Assembly (NCBI GenBank): GCA_963798275.1
Contig: CAWCTB010000009.1
Span: 124,001 to 188,000 of the forward strand
From: CAWCTB01 sp963798275
GTDB lineage: Bacteria; Acidobacteriota; Terriglobia; Terriglobales; Acidobacteriaceae
Reading direction: 5' to 3'
DNA length: 64,000 nt
Both the position numbers and the translations under genes were made by a program. Positions 9,478 through 19,748 of the stretch are shown here, piece by piece. Positions within the stretch are counted from its first letter, which is position 1; each line of letters starts with the position of its first letter. Under the pieces are notes generated by a model. It searched no databases. It saw only the letters and a list, made by a program, of their open reading frames with translations, and was not told the DNA's origin.

Positions 9478-10569
9478 GCCGCTACATTTCCTTCCGCGAT
9501 TTCGACTGGGTACTGCTGGCGCTGGTGCTGCTGATTTGCGGATTGGGCGTGATGCAGATTTACAGCGCCACCATCGGCACCAAGTTCGTCGGCATGCACA
9601 TCAAGCAGGTGTACTGGATCCTGGGCGGCATCGGGCTGATGTTCCTGGTCAGCCTGTTTAACTACCAGGCGCTGCTGGCGCGGGTGCCGCTGTTCTACAT
9701 CATTGTCGATTGCGTCGCTGTTGGCGGTGGAGTTATTCGGCAAGAAATATCTGGGTGCGCGGCGCTGGGTGCAGATCGGATCGTCGTCGGTGCACTTCCA
9801 ACCGTCGGAGTGGGTGAAGCTGGTGCTGATTCTGGCGATAGCGAAGTTCTTCACCGACAGCGTGAAGGGCGAATGTACCGCGCAGGACGTGGTAAAGGCG
9901 GGCGCGCTGGTCGGCATTCCCATGCTGATGGTGCTGGCCCAGCCGGACCTGGGCACCGCGCTCACCTATGTGCCGATCGCAATTATGGGCTTGTTTCTGG
10001 GTGGGATGAAGGCCAAGCACGCGCTGGTGATCGTGGCCGTCGCCGCCCTGCTGGCGCCGGTGGCATGGCATGTGCTGAAGCCCTACCAGCGTGACCGGCT
10101 GACCAGTTTCATGGAGCCGGAGGACGATCCCCTGCACACCGGGTATCACATCATCCAATCGCGGGTGGCGGTGGGAGCGGGAGGTATCTTCGGCAAGGGA
10201 TTGACTCACGGTTCCCAGACCCAGGGGCAGTTCCTGCCGGAGACGCACACCGACTTCATCTTCGCCACCTTCGCCGAGGAACATGGATTCATCGGCGCGA
10301 TGGGCTTACTGCTGCTATACTTTATAGTGCTGATGCGTCTGATTCAGAACGCTCAGACGGCCCCTGACCGGGCTGGTGCCTTTATCGTCATGGGTGTGGT
10401 GGCAGTGCTTGCGTTCCACATCCTGGTCAACGTGGGCATGGTGGTAGGATTTATGCCGGTCACGGGAATCCCTCTGCCGTTAATGAGTTACGGGGGATCG
10501 TCAGTACTGTTCATGTTCCTGGCGCTGGGTATAGTAATGAACATCCGTATGCGCCGGTTCGTGAACTGA
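9474..10569 (+). CDS. rodA: rod shape-determining protein RodA, SEDS peptidoglycan polymerase (frameshifted)
   Basis: SEDS-family glycosyltransferase that polymerises lipid II together with PBP2. Starts at GTG 9474 in a GTGA overlap with the mrdA stop, implying coupling. The N-terminus (FDWVLLALVLLICGLGVMQI) and first helices are in one frame; a one-base insertion near 9707 moves the rest to the next frame, which resumes IASLLAVELFGKKYLGARRW and runs to the end. Hallmarks include QPSEWVKL, AQPDLGTALTY, the loop HTDFIFATFAEEHGF and the C-terminal PLPLMSYGGSS. About 10 membrane segments. The corrected length of ~365 residues is normal. Confidence 0.93.
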
Positions 10570-11034
10570 TAAGCTCTAGCCCAGTGGTAGCAGGTGTTGT
10601 AGCTGCGCCAACGGAGGCGCATCAGCACAAGCGGCTTCACCCGCCGCGAAGTCTTCGGACGTGGGTTCGGACCTTTGAAGGGTGACAAAAAGATTACGAG
10701 CGCCCTCGCGAAGGAGGGCAAAGCCGGTCGCAGTAGAAAAGGCCGGACAGGATTGCAAGGCTCGTCGTCTGAGGCGGGAAACGGCCCCTTCAGTTTCATC
10801 CCAGCCGCACACAGCCGTGCGGCCGGGGTTGAGTGAAGCTGAGTGTTGGAGGCCACAGACCTCGAACGGCGGGCTCGATTACCGGTGCACAAGATTCCAC
10901 AAAGTGTAGCTTTACGAATCGGGTCTGGGACATATCCGGGCGATAGCCCAGGTGTGTCTCCAGCCTAAGTCACCGCCGATTTTTACCATCCTGTTCGTCT
11001 CTCGCCTGCCCGCGCCGGTTGAACCGGAGCATCC
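10570..11034. other. intergenic/leader region upstream of rng
   Basis: About 465 bases without a convincing gene. It contains a GCCCTC-GCGAAG-GAGGGC hairpin near 10701-10718 and may be a long 5' leader of the RNase E/G gene, which in other bacteria is autoregulated through its leader. The latter is inference only. Confidence 0.4.
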
Positions 11035-13912
11035 ATGAACAAAGAATTGTATGTGTCCTCGACGCCCCACGAAACCAGGGTGGCGCTGGTCGAGGATGAC
11101 GCCCTGACTGAAGTATTTTTCGAGCGCGAGAACGAATACACGCTCGCAGGATCCATTTACAAAGGCCGGGTCACCCGCGTGCTGCCCGGCATGCAGTCGG
11201 CCTTCGTCGACATCGGGCTGGAGCGGGACGCATTTCTGTACGTCTCGGACTTTCTCGAACTCGGCGGCGAAGACGGCGACGAAGAGTTTGGGGAGATCGC
11301 GGCCCCGAGAGTCACGGTCGACGTCAGGCAGAGCCAGCAAAGCCAGTCGCGCGCGGAAGCGCAAGGCCGGGTCAGCGAAGCGGAGGATGAAGTCGAAACC
11401 GAAACGGTGATCGAAGACTTCGCCGCTCCGGCGAACGAGGTGGAAGAGTCCGAAGAGGAGAGCGAGGCCGAAACCGGGAGCACAACTCCCAACGAAGAGT
11501 CTGAGTCCGGAGAAGGTGCTCGACGCTGGCGCGGCCGCCGTCGCCGCCGCGGTGTACGCCGCGGGCGGAACGATGAGCCGCAGCTGGAGCGGTCCGAGCC
11601 ACGTGTCGATCCACGGAATGAGCAGCGCAGCGAACCGGTCAGGCGCGAGCGCTTCGAGGAGCGTCAGACCCGGGAGGATTACGGTCCGCCGCCGGGCTAC
11701 ACCCCTATCATTCTGCCGGGCGAGTCGATCTCGAAGTACCGCGGCGCGACGCCGCAACCGCAGCCCACGGCCGAGCATTTCAGGCACTACGCCGAGCCGC
11801 TCGAGGGCGAGCACCCGATCGACGAAGTAGAGGAGGTCGAGCAGGGTCCCGCGGTAGAAAAGGGGCATGCTGCGACCGAGCCCGAGCAGCTGGAATGGGC
11901 CGGCCACCGGTGCGCATCATGCCGCACGAGTCGCACGAAGAGAGTTCACCGATCGACACCAGGACGCGGTCGCCGCTCCCATCGAGGTGGCAGTCGCCGT
12001 CACTGACGAGGAGGTGGAGCGGGAGGTAGCCGCTCGTCACGAAGAAGGGCGGGCGCCCGAAACCGAGGCTGCGGAAACGCCAGCCTGGTCTTCTCAGAAT
12101 CGGGAGCAGCTCGATGTAGCGACGGAGGAGGCAGAAGAACCGTACGAAGGCGTAACCGCTCATACAGAGCGGACGTTCGTCGAGGAGGGAACCGAGCTGG
12201 AAGAAGAAGAGGAGCAAGGCTCAACCCAGCATGCTGCGCTGCATTATGCGCAACATGAAGCGCCGTCGGCCGCTCCCGAGGGACTCACGCTGGAGCACGA
12301 GACCCTGGACGACGACGAGATCGAGTATCACCCGGTTCCGGAGAATCTCGACGAATTGAGCGAGGTTGCCGGCGACGCGGAGCTCGACCTGGTGGAAGAG
12401 ACGCTTGACGCGGACAACGGCTATAACGAGCGCTGGATTCCCAAGGTCGCTGACGTTGATGAAGACGAAGTGGTAGCCGCCGAGGAGCGTGGCGAGACGG
12501 CATATCCTGCGAGCGAAGAGGAAGAAGACGAAGAAGAGGACGACGAAGCAGGCACGAACGGGCGCGCGGAGTTGCGAGCCTCGAACCCGACGGCGGGCTA
12601 TCAGCAACGCGCCATCGATCGTCCCGGTTACGACCGCCGCCCGCAGCGCGGACGGCGGAGCGGAGGACGCCGCAACAACGTTCGCACCCGGCCGTTTTCG
12701 CATCGTCCGCAGCCGCTCATCACTGACCTGCTGAAGGAAGGGCAGGAGGTGCTGATCCAGATTGCCAAGGAGCCTATCGGCAAGAAGGGTGCCCGCATCA
12801 CCAGTCACATTGCGCTGCCGGGACGCTTCCTGGTTTACATGCCGACGGTGAACCACGTGGGCGTGTCGCGCAAGATTGCCTCCGAGGAAGAGCGCCAGCG
12901 CCTGAAGCGAATCGTGACCAGCGAGCGCGAGAACGGGCTGGGCGGCTTCATCGTGCGCACGGCAGCAGCCAACATCAAAGAAGACGAACTGCGCGCTGAC
13001 ATTCGCTTCCTGAAACACCTGTGGGCCGAGATCAAGAGCCGCGCGGAAAACAGCAAGGCTCCGGCGCTGATCTATCACGACCTGAACCTGGTGGAGCGCG
13101 TGCTGCGCGACCAGGTCAACGCCGACTTCTCGCAGATCTGGGTGGACACGGAAGACGAGTACGAGCGCGTGGTGCGCTTCGCCAATCGCTTCCAGCCTTC
13201 TCTGGTGCGGCGCATCAAGCTGTACACCAAGGAAACGCCGCTGTACGAGCAGTTCGGCATTCAGGAAGAAATTGACCGTTCGCTGAAGTCGAAAGTCTGG
13301 CTGAAGAGCGGCGGCTACATCGTGATTAACCAGACCGAAGCGCTGGTGGCCATCGACATCAACACCGGCAAGTACGTGGGCAAGACGCAGCGGCTGGAAG
13401 ACACCATCGTGAAGACGAACGTCGATGCCATCAAGGAAATCGTGCGGCAGATCCGGTTGCGCGATCTCGGCGGCATCATCGTCATCGACTTCATCGACAT
13501 GGACGAGCGCAAGAACCGGCAGAAGGTGATGCAGGCGCTGGAAGAGGCCCTGCGCAACGACCGCGCGCCGTCCAAGGTGCTGCAGTTCAACGATTTCGGA
13601 CTGGTGGCCATCACCCGCAAGCGGGTGAAGCAGTCGCTGGAACGCACTCTCGGCGAGCCCTGCCCTTATTGCACCGGAGCCGGATTCGTGAAGTCGGTCA
13701 CCACCGTGTGCAACGAGATTTACATCGAGATGCGCAAGATGATCAAGGAGCACGACCACGCCGATGTGACGTTGCGGGTGAATCCGGAAGTAGCCAAGGC
13801 CTTGAAGGCCAACAACGGAAAGCTGATCGGCGAGATGGAAGAGCTAATCGGCAAGACGGTGCTGGTGAAAAGCGACCCGCTGCTGCATCAGGAGAACTTC
13901 GACATTCACTGA
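11035..13912 (+). CDS. rng: ribonuclease E/G family endoribonuclease with large S1-domain insertion (frameshifted)
   Basis: Endoribonuclease for rRNA and mRNA processing. ATG 11035 follows CCGGAG. The N-terminus (MNKELYVSSTPHETRVALVE) and first half of the S1 domain (SIYKGRVTRVLPGMQSAFVDI) are followed by ~475 residues of acidic and Arg-rich low-complexity sequence before the S1 domain resumes at LITDLLKEGQEVLIQIAKE near residue 560. The catalytic part holds both metal-binding aspartates (VAIDINTGK and VIDFIDM) and the zinc-link CPYCTGAGF. Indels near 11905 and 11975 fall inside the disordered insertion. Corrected length ~960 residues versus ~490 for typical RNase G. The hybrid size resembles RNase E, but the extra mass is internal, not C-terminal. 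Confidence 0.93.
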
Positions 13913-13957
13913 GCGGCAGAGAGGAAGGGGTTGATTGGCCAGTTTTGTAGAAGCAGT

Positions 13958-14050
13958 AGATCGAGGTCCCTCAGGGGCTGGAGCCTGATTTCGCGTTAGC
14001 CGTTAGTCTAACGGCACGGGCTGAAGGCCGTGTCGTTTCAAGGCGACGTC
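13958..14050. repeat. dispersed palindromic repeat downstream of rng
   Basis: Begins GATCGAGGTCCCTCAGGGGC and ends with AACGGCACGGGCTGAAGGCC then GTGTCGTTTCAAGGCGACG. It closely matches the copy at 60717-60800 in module order, and the hairpin at 4116-4136. It lies between the convergent rng and DUF5995 genes. Confidence 0.75.
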
Positions 14051-14122
14051 CGGCCTGCGCCGACCATGAAACCACAACAGCCTGTTGCTAGTCTGCGAGA
14101 CGGGGCATGTCATTGCATCCGG

Positions 14123-14908
14123 TCAACCCGCACTTGCCAGCTGAGCGGCAGGGGCTGAGCCGCCCTGGGACAAGGTTGCAATGACTTGGCGGACGTCCTT
14201 GCATTCAGCCTGCTGAATGACCTTCAGACCTTCACCGGCCACCAGCGGATAGAGAATTGTGCGGCCCAGAAGAGACACGCTGAGATCGAGCCCGTCAATC
14301 GTGACATCGTGCAGGAACGCCGGTTGGCTGGCTAAGCGCTCGGCGGTGCACCAGGCTGCGTCGCGCGCCGCTGTCATGTTGAAGTTGACCAGGGTCGTCT
14401 CGCTGCGCAGGCCGATCTTTTCCAGATCGCCAATTCGAGGAGAAACTGCGGCAATCTCCGATGCCACGGTGCCGATGAGGCCCGCCAGCACGTTGTTGAT
14501 CTGGTCGAAGTCCGGTTTGAGCTGGGGCAGTTGGTCTCCGGGACTCACCTGCGCACTGGCAATGCCTAAGTCGAGGTTGATGTGCGCGTTCATGCCCGAC
14601 AGCAGTTGCTGCAGGATGAGAAGGCCGGCATCGTCACACCCGCGGAAAGCGAGGATCCAGCTCGGAGTCGCTTTCCCGCCGGCCTGAAACGTGGCGAGGG
14701 CATCGAGGTATCGGGACGCGAAGACGACATCGAGCTTCTCCATCAGAGGCCCATTCTGAAAGCGGCCGGCGGCAATCCCGTCGCGCACCGCGCAGGTCAC
14801 CCGGCGGTACAGCGCCGCAAAGTAGCCTAGACGGCTGGCCTGGTCATAGGACTGCTGGACAATCGTGTCCAGCGCGGAGACTACATCGTCGATGGTTTGC
14901 ACACTCAT
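14123..14908 (-). CDS. DUF5995 family protein
   Basis: Unknown function. From ATG 14908 (MSVQTIDDVVSALDTIVQQS) the 261-residue protein resembles DUF5995: an all-alpha-looking cytosolic protein with RYLDALATFQAGGKATPSW, LSGMNAHINLDLG and a D-F-x-Q-I-N-N motif. No signal peptide. A longer in-frame reading up to 15073 would run through the terminator of the upstream FecR gene, so I prefer the internal start. The His in NAHINLD and acidic neighbours could bind a metal, but that is speculation. Confidence 0.75.
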   Translation of the reverse strand: MSVQTIDDVVSALDTIVQQSYDQASRLGYFAALYRRVTCAVRDGIAAGRFQNGPLMEKLDVVFASRYLDALATFQAGGKATPSWILAFRGCDDAGLLILQQLLSGMNAHINLDLGIASAQVSPGDQLPQLKPDFDQINNVLAGLIGTVASEIAAVSPRIGDLEKIGLRSETTLVNFNMTAARDAAWCTAERLASQPAFLHDVTIDGLDLSVSLLGRTILYPLVAGEGLKVIQQAECKDVRQVIATLSQGGSAPAAQLASAG

Positions 14909-14941
14909 AAGCACCGCGGTTAGAGCACCCAAACTCGGCGC

Positions 14942-14968
14942 ATAAATAAGGCGGCCGGGAAAGCCGCC
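14942..14968 (-). terminator. intrinsic terminator after the FecR-domain gene
   Basis: Stem GGCGGC / GCCGCC at 14950-14968 with a 7-base loop; on the minus strand it is followed by TTATTTAT. It separates the FecR gene from the DUF5995 gene. Confidence 0.75.
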
Positions 14969-14993
14969 ATTCTTTGTTGATCCTTGGTGATAG

Positions 14994-16469
14994 CTATTTT
15001 GGGCTGCCGTGTACGGCGCCACCACTGGCGCGCCCGGTGCCTCCGGCGCGTCCGGATACCGGTGCTGCTCCAACCGAGCTCATGCCGCCGGCTCTGCCTG
15101 ATCCATAACCACCGCCGAACCCGCCAGAGTTCGCCGCAGGATTGCCAATTTGCGGCACGGTGGCAGCCATAGGATGCGGCATAGCAAACACGTGGCCGTT
15201 GCCGCGGGCCACGTTGGGCTGGGGACTGTCAAACACATTCGAGTTACCCCGGGAATGAGAAGGTGCATTTTTCGCCAGTGCATTTGAGGTTCCCTGCGTT
15301 CCCCTCACCGCCGCAGCCGGGCTCATGAAACTGGAACGCGGCACGACGCTGCGGAAGTTGGGAGGTACCCGCCCGCCGGGAATGACGGCGGGAAGATTAC
15401 CGATCATCCCGACCTTTACGGTTGGCCGGTAAGCTTCGACGGAAGTGGCCACCGGGGCCGTGGTTGGCGGACGCCATCCCGCCGGCCCATGGACTACCGG
15501 AACGGTTTGGTAGCCGGTGGAGTACAAGTTGCCCGTCGCTGTACCCGGGACCCAGAACCAACCGGCGCCGTTACCGGCATACTGCCATGCGCCGTAGTGA
15601 TAGGGCAGCCAGCCCCAGGGATATGCGGAGGCCCACGTATATCCCAAGGCGGAATACATCCATGAGCCTGCGGTGTAAGGATCCCAACCCATCCAGCTCG
15701 ATAACCCGTAAGGTTGCCACGCCGGACCAATTCCGGGCAGGTAGCTCCATCCGCCGTAGTAGCTGAGGTCAGCATAGCCGAAGCCGGCATTCTTCATCAT
15801 GTAGCCGGTGCTGTCATAGGAATAGGCCGTCTGATAAGCGGAGCGCTCGTTGTTCCAGCGGTCGAGCGGCCCGGCTTCAACCCCCTTCGCAATCTCGTAA
15901 CCGGCAGGGTTATTGGGGGCGAGGGTGAGCGTTTCCTTCTTCTTGATTTTGACTTCCTGCGGCTGGTTCTCGAGCAGCGCTTCGCCCTTCATTACGGCGG
16001 CGCTGAGCTCTCCGTCCTCGTCGCTCAAGCGGATCTGGGTGTCGCGATGAATGAGGAAAGTCGAGTTGTCGATGGCAACCCGATAGATGTCGTCTTTGTT
16101 CGACTTGGTTTCGACGTAGACCGTTCCCTTGGTGACGGTCATTTCGTTGACCTTCGCCCCGGCATCATTGACGAGCAGTTTGCTGAATCTTACTTCGGAG
16201 TTCTCGCCCAGCCGCACCGTGGTATTGTTTTCAAACTCCACTTCTGCCAGTCCGTCACTGCCGGTTGCGAACCGCACCCCTTCGGTTACGGGGGTGTTCA
16301 GAATGGCGCGCTCCAGTCCTTGCCCGGTCGCCCGGTCCATCTGGACGTGACCGTCGACGTAGCTCAAGCGGATGATTCGAACATGAGATTCGGCCTGCGC
16401 CCCCAACCACGCCACCGCCAAAGCCATGGCGGCGACAGCCAACCGCGTGTACCCCGTTCGCCTTGCCAT
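14994..16469 (-). CDS. secreted FecR-domain protein with Trp/Tyr/Gly-rich C-terminal region
   Basis: A 491-residue exported protein of unknown role. Signal peptide to about residue 27 (LAVAAMALAVAWLGAQA). Residues ~35-150 form a FecR-like beta domain (GVRFATGSDGLAEVEFENNT, VRLGENSEVRF, KGTVYVET). It is followed by an aromatic-rich region (GWSYLPGIGPAWQPYG, WGWLPYHYGAWQY, GWFWVPG), a pattern common in acidobacterial and proteobacterial envelope proteins with DUF6600-like repeats, and a Gly/Ser/Ala tail. No sigma-regulator context or TonB receptor is nearby, so it is unlikely to be a true FecR signalling protein; an envelope structural or scaffold role is more likely. Confidence 0.8.
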   Translation of the reverse strand: MARRTGYTRLAVAAMALAVAWLGAQAESHVRIIRLSYVDGHVQMDRATGQGLERAILNTPVTEGVRFATGSDGLAEVEFENNTTVRLGENSEVRFSKLLVNDAGAKVNEMTVTKGTVYVETKSNKDDIYRVAIDNSTFLIHRDTQIRLSDEDGELSAAVMKGEALLENQPQEVKIKKKETLTLAPNNPAGYEIAKGVEAGPLDRWNNERSAYQTAYSYDSTGYMMKNAGFGYADLSYYGGWSYLPGIGPAWQPYGLSSWMGWDPYTAGSWMYSALGYTWASAYPWGWLPYHYGAWQYAGNGAGWFWVPGTATGNLYSTGYQTVPVVHGPAGWRPPTTAPVATSVEAYRPTVKVGMIGNLPAVIPGGRVPPNFRSVVPRSSFMSPAAAVRGTQGTSNALAKNAPSHSRGNSNVFDSPQPNVARGNGHVFAMPHPMAATVPQIGNPAANSGGFGGGYGSGRAGGMSSVGAAPVSGRAGGTGRASGGAVHGSPK

Positions 16470-16648
16470 CTCGATACTCCTTTTGGACCCCTGGTTGATG
16501 GTCGAGCGTGCCTGAGATCGAAAGACCGGCCTGGCCCCGCTGTGAGGTCCGCCGAGCCTACTTTACCTACACGTATTAAACACCCATTTGATGCGAAGTT
16601 GCCGGAAATCGTGCACTGCCGCCGGGATCGCTGGCAGGGCAGGAAAGT

Positions 16649-17362
16649 TCAGGGCTGGGCCGTTGACTGCTGTAAGGCGCTTGAGCCGGGCAGGGTCTTC
16701 AGCAGTTGTTTCGCCTCCTGCCGGCTGATGTGCATCATGTTGGGATCATTGGCGATTTGGCGGAGTATGGGTTCAATCGCCTGCAATTCGTCAACGTAGC
16801 CCTCTTGGCGGTTGTCGGCCAGGCTTTGCAGGCGCGAATCCATGCCCAGCTTGTCAAAGCGGTACTGGAACGCCAGCTTGCGGCCGAAGTCCAGGGTGGT
16901 CGCGATCGACTGGAACAGTTTGGTGAGCTGCTGAATGTTCGGGTTAGGCGAATAATTGTAAGTGGTGGAATTCTGTTTGCCGTCGCCGTGGTATTCCAGG
17001 GTCTTCTTGCCGGTTTTGGCGATGTTCTTCTGTTTGGCCTCGAATTCGCCCTCGAAATAATTCGCCTCTTTCGCCAAATCGAAAACCTTCTGGCGATTCG
17101 CATCCGTCATCTGGAAGTCCTGCGAGAACGCATCGCCGTCTCCCGATTCGGCCGCGTTGCCCACGCCCTGGAAGTGGGTTTTGCCCGTCTGATCGACGGT
17201 GATGGTGTATCTCACCCACGGAAGTCCCTGGTCCCACTCGAACTGGAATTCGACATACGGAGGCTGTAGCTTGGCGGCGGCAGAGGAAGGGGACTGTGCC
17301 GCTAAGCTTGGGGCAAGGAGCAGCAACCACAGAGCACCAAAGGCGGCAAGCGACGTTCTCAT
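16649..17362 (-). CDS. secreted protein of unknown function
   Basis: 237 residues with a clear signal peptide (MRTSLAAFGALWLLLLAPSLAA, then Q). The mature part starts with a beta-rich segment (YVEFQFEWDQGLPWVRYTI) and continues as a helical region rich in Gln/Lys (FDLAKEANYFEGEFEAKQ). I do not recognise a named domain. It is followed on the same strand by the DUF/FecR gene cluster but separated by ~180 bases; ruvC starts upstream of it. No membrane anchor is seen, so it is likely periplasmic. Confidence 0.7.
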   Translation of the reverse strand: MRTSLAAFGALWLLLLAPSLAAQSPSSAAAKLQPPYVEFQFEWDQGLPWVRYTITVDQTGKTHFQGVGNAAESGDGDAFSQDFQMTDANRQKVFDLAKEANYFEGEFEAKQKNIAKTGKKTLEYHGDGKQNSTTYNYSPNPNIQQLTKLFQSIATTLDFGRKLAFQYRFDKLGMDSRLQSLADNRQEGYVDELQAIEPILRQIANDPNMMHISRQEAKQLLKTLPGSSALQQSTAQP

Positions 17363-17422
17363 CTGCGGAGAGATTCTAACCGATCTGAGAACGGGGCGGG
17401 GAGTGCCGGCCGGTAGGGGTGG

Positions 17423-17926
17423 TCAGCGTACCCCCGCGTGCTGCCGGCGCAAGGTCGCGGCGGTGTGCAGATGGCAAATTGCAATCGCCAGCGCGTCGGC
17501 CACGTCGGGCGGCTCCGGCGGGACAGGCAGGTTGAGCAGGCGAGCCACCATAACCTGCACTTGCGACTTCTCGGCCCGTCCGTATCCGACCACGGCCGAC
17601 TTGATGGCCAGGGGAGCATAGGCCACAACGTCCAATCCGGCCTGTGCAGCCGCCAGCATCGCGACCCCGCGAACGTGCCCGAGCTTCAAGGCCGATTTCA
17701 CATTGACGGCATAAAACACGTCTTCGATTGCGACCATCTCGGGCGAGTGGGCTGCAATGATTTTGCCGATGCCGTCGCAAATCTGCTTGAGCCGCAGCTC
17801 CAGCGCTTCCCGTGGAGCGAGCCGGATCGCCCCGCTGCAGACATGATGCAGGGCGCCGCAGTCATCTTGCTCAACGACTCCGTAACCGGTGTACTCGCCG
17901 CCGCAATCGATACCCAGCACCCGCAT
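17423..17926 (-). CDS. ruvC: crossover junction endodeoxyribonuclease RuvC
   Basis: Resolves Holliday junctions in recombinational repair with RuvAB. 167 residues, the usual length. It starts MRVLGIDCGGEYTGYG with the first catalytic Asp at residue 6, has the second acidic residue in MVAIEDVFYAVNVKSALKLG, and the C-terminal pair in EPPDVADALAIAICH. ruvA and ruvB are not in the window. The frame is intact. Confidence 0.95.
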   Translation of the reverse strand: MRVLGIDCGGEYTGYGVVEQDDCGALHHVCSGAIRLAPREALELRLKQICDGIGKIIAAHSPEMVAIEDVFYAVNVKSALKLGHVRGVAMLAAAQAGLDVVAYAPLAIKSAVVGYGRAEKSQVQVMVARLLNLPVPPEPPDVADALAIAICHLHTAATLRRQHAGVR

Positions 17927-18024
17927 ACTATCGCCGAGTGTAGCAGGACGTGCTCCACAAAGATGTGCCCAAAATAGGCGGCAGAAGCGCCTCCGTCACC
18001 CAGTCGAAACCGGATTGACCGACG

Positions 18025-18366
18025 TTATCGCCCGCGCAGCGCTGCCGCCTGCAGTCTCGCGCTCAGCCGTCCCGTCAGCATCAGGCCGACCATGCGGAAG
18101 TCGCTGAGGAATGACCAGAAGGGGTGGCCGAAGGTCGCGGGCTTGTTCTTCTCGACGCCAAAATGCCCGGTCCAGGCGAAACCATAGCCAATGGGGAAGA
18201 AAAGCAACGCGTACCAGGGATGTCCGGTGGCGAAGGCCGCGATCACGAAGCCGGAGGCGAGTATGGTACCGGTGGCGTGCAGCGCGCGATTGACTGGATG
18301 GCTGTGCTGCTGCAGGTAGAAGTCGAAAAACTCATCGTAAGAAGCAAATTTCCGCTGGTCGTTCAT
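18025..18366 (-). CDS. Mpo1-like (DUF962) small membrane protein
   Basis: 113 residues. Contains the family pattern FASYDEFFDFYLQQHSHPVN, then LHATGTI, GYGFAWTGHFGVEKNKPATF and HPFWSFLSDFRM, with two to three hydrophobic segments. Yeast Mpo1 is an Fe(II)-dependent 2-hydroxy fatty acid dioxygenase; the conserved His residues (HSHPVNRALH, HFGVEKN, GHPFWS) are present, but enzymatic activity in bacterial members is inferred only. Single gene, divergent from the phosphofructokinase. Confidence 0.85.
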   Translation of the reverse strand: MNDQRKFASYDEFFDFYLQQHSHPVNRALHATGTILASGFVIAAFATGHPWYALLFFPIGYGFAWTGHFGVEKNKPATFGHPFWSFLSDFRMVGLMLTGRLSARLQAAALRGR

Positions 18367-18502
18367 GGATGATCTGCACCTCCCTCGCCTCGGACGTCCG
18401 CACGGCCGTTATGTCGAAGCTGGCCTCAGGGCGTGACGAGTGTACTACTTCGGGTATTTCTACGGATACGTTAGTATCTACTCAGAAGGAGTAGGTTCTG
18501 CG

Positions 18503-19567
18503 ATGAGGATTGGCATTCTGACTGGCGGTGGGGATTGTCCCGGGCTGAACGCTGTGATCCGGGCGGTTGTGCGTAAGGGCATTTTGCACTACGACGATGA
18601 GTTCGTGGGCTTCCTGGAAGGCTGGCGCGGAGTCATGGAAAACAAGACCATGGCTCTCGACTACGACGCAATTTCGGGCATTCTGCCGCGCGGCGGCACC
18701 ATCCTGCGCACCTCGCGCACCAATCCGTCGAAGCGCGAAGGCGGCCTCGCCCGCTGCATGGAAAACCTGAAGGCCAACAACGTAGAGGCGCTTATCGCCA
18801 TCGGAGGCGACGACACCAACAGCGTCGCCCAGAAGCTCTACGAGCAGGGCGTGAACGTCGTCGGGGTGCCCAAGACCATCGACAACGACCTCATGGGCAC
18901 CGACTTCTGCTTCGGTTTTGACACCGCGGTCAATACCGCGATGGAAGCGATTGACCGCGTGCACACTACTGCGGAAGCTCATCAGCGCGTCATGGTGGTC
19001 GAGGTCATGGGCCGCGACGCCGGCTGGATCGCTATGTATAGCGGCATCGCCGGAGGGGCTGATGTCATCCTGATTCCGGAGCGGCCATTCGACATCGATG
19101 AAGTCGCCGAACGGATTCGCCTGCGCCACGGACGGGGCCGCTACTTCAGCGTCATCGTGGTGGCCGAAGGGGCGAAATTTGCCAGCGACGACAGGCACGG
19201 CGCGCCGGTTGTCAGCGATCTGGGCAAGGATGAATTCGGCCACGTGCGTCTGGGCGGCGTGGGCCAGATTCTGGCCCGCGAAGTCGAGCGCCGCACCGGG
19301 CTGGAAACGCGCTACGTCGTGCTGGGCCACATTCAGCGCGGCGGCAGTCCCAGCGCCTTCGACCGCGTCCTCGCCTCGCGCTATGGCATCGGCGCCATCG
19401 ATCTGGTGCACAAAGGCGAGTTCGGCATGATGGTCGCATTGCGTGGCAACGACATCGTTTCTATTCCGCTAACCGAGGCGATTAATAAGAACCGCCTGGT
19501 CGATCAGGCGCTGATCGATGTTGCGTTGGGACTCAGCGATCCCATCCAGCCGGCTACAGTGCGGTAA
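18503..19567 (+). CDS. pfkA: 6-phosphofructokinase, probably pyrophosphate-dependent
   Basis: Phosphorylates fructose 6-phosphate in glycolysis. I start at ATG 18503, which has GGAG upstream and the conserved N-terminus MRIGILTGGGDCPGLNAVIR; a longer frame to 18440 adds non-conserved residues. Motifs: GGDDTNSVAQ, VPKTIDNDLMGTDFCFGFDTA, MGRDAGWIA, GHIQRGGSPSAFDR. Residues equivalent to E. coli G104 and G124 are Asp (GGDD) and Lys (PKTIDND), the pair that marks PPi-dependent enzymes in the family literature, so phosphate donor is predicted to be PPi; this would make the reaction reversible. Length 354 fits group III. A GATAC-GTTA-GTATC inverted repeat near 18468 could be an operator. Confidence 0.9.
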   Translation: MRIGILTGGGDCPGLNAVIRAVVRKGILHYDDEFVGFLEGWRGVMENKTMALDYDAISGILPRGGTILRTSRTNPSKREGGLARCMENLKANNVEALIAIGGDDTNSVAQKLYEQGVNVVGVPKTIDNDLMGTDFCFGFDTAVNTAMEAIDRVHTTAEAHQRVMVVEVMGRDAGWIAMYSGIAGGADVILIPERPFDIDEVAERIRLRHGRGRYFSVIVVAEGAKFASDDRHGAPVVSDLGKDEFGHVRLGGVGQILAREVERRTGLETRYVVLGHIQRGGSPSAFDRVLASRYGIGAIDLVHKGEFGMMVALRGNDIVSIPLTEAINKNRLVDQALIDVALGLSDPIQPATVR

Positions 19568-19748
19568 GGCAAGTTACTGTGTCAGACCAGCGGCGTGAGT
19601 ACATCTCCCGCCGTTCTTGTTGCGGATTGCCCCATCGGTTGCTTCCCCGGGGTTGCATTGACTCTCAAGGCCTGGCGATTTAGTTTGTAGGGCATTGCTT
19701 GCGGGAACGGCCTGTCAGCAGACGAACGGTCCTGGGGAGAACTAGTCG

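Noticed and set aside
12221..13759. 512-codon minus-strand frame over rng
   Set aside because: Shadow of the RNase E/G catalytic domain; His/Val/Asp-rich without motifs.
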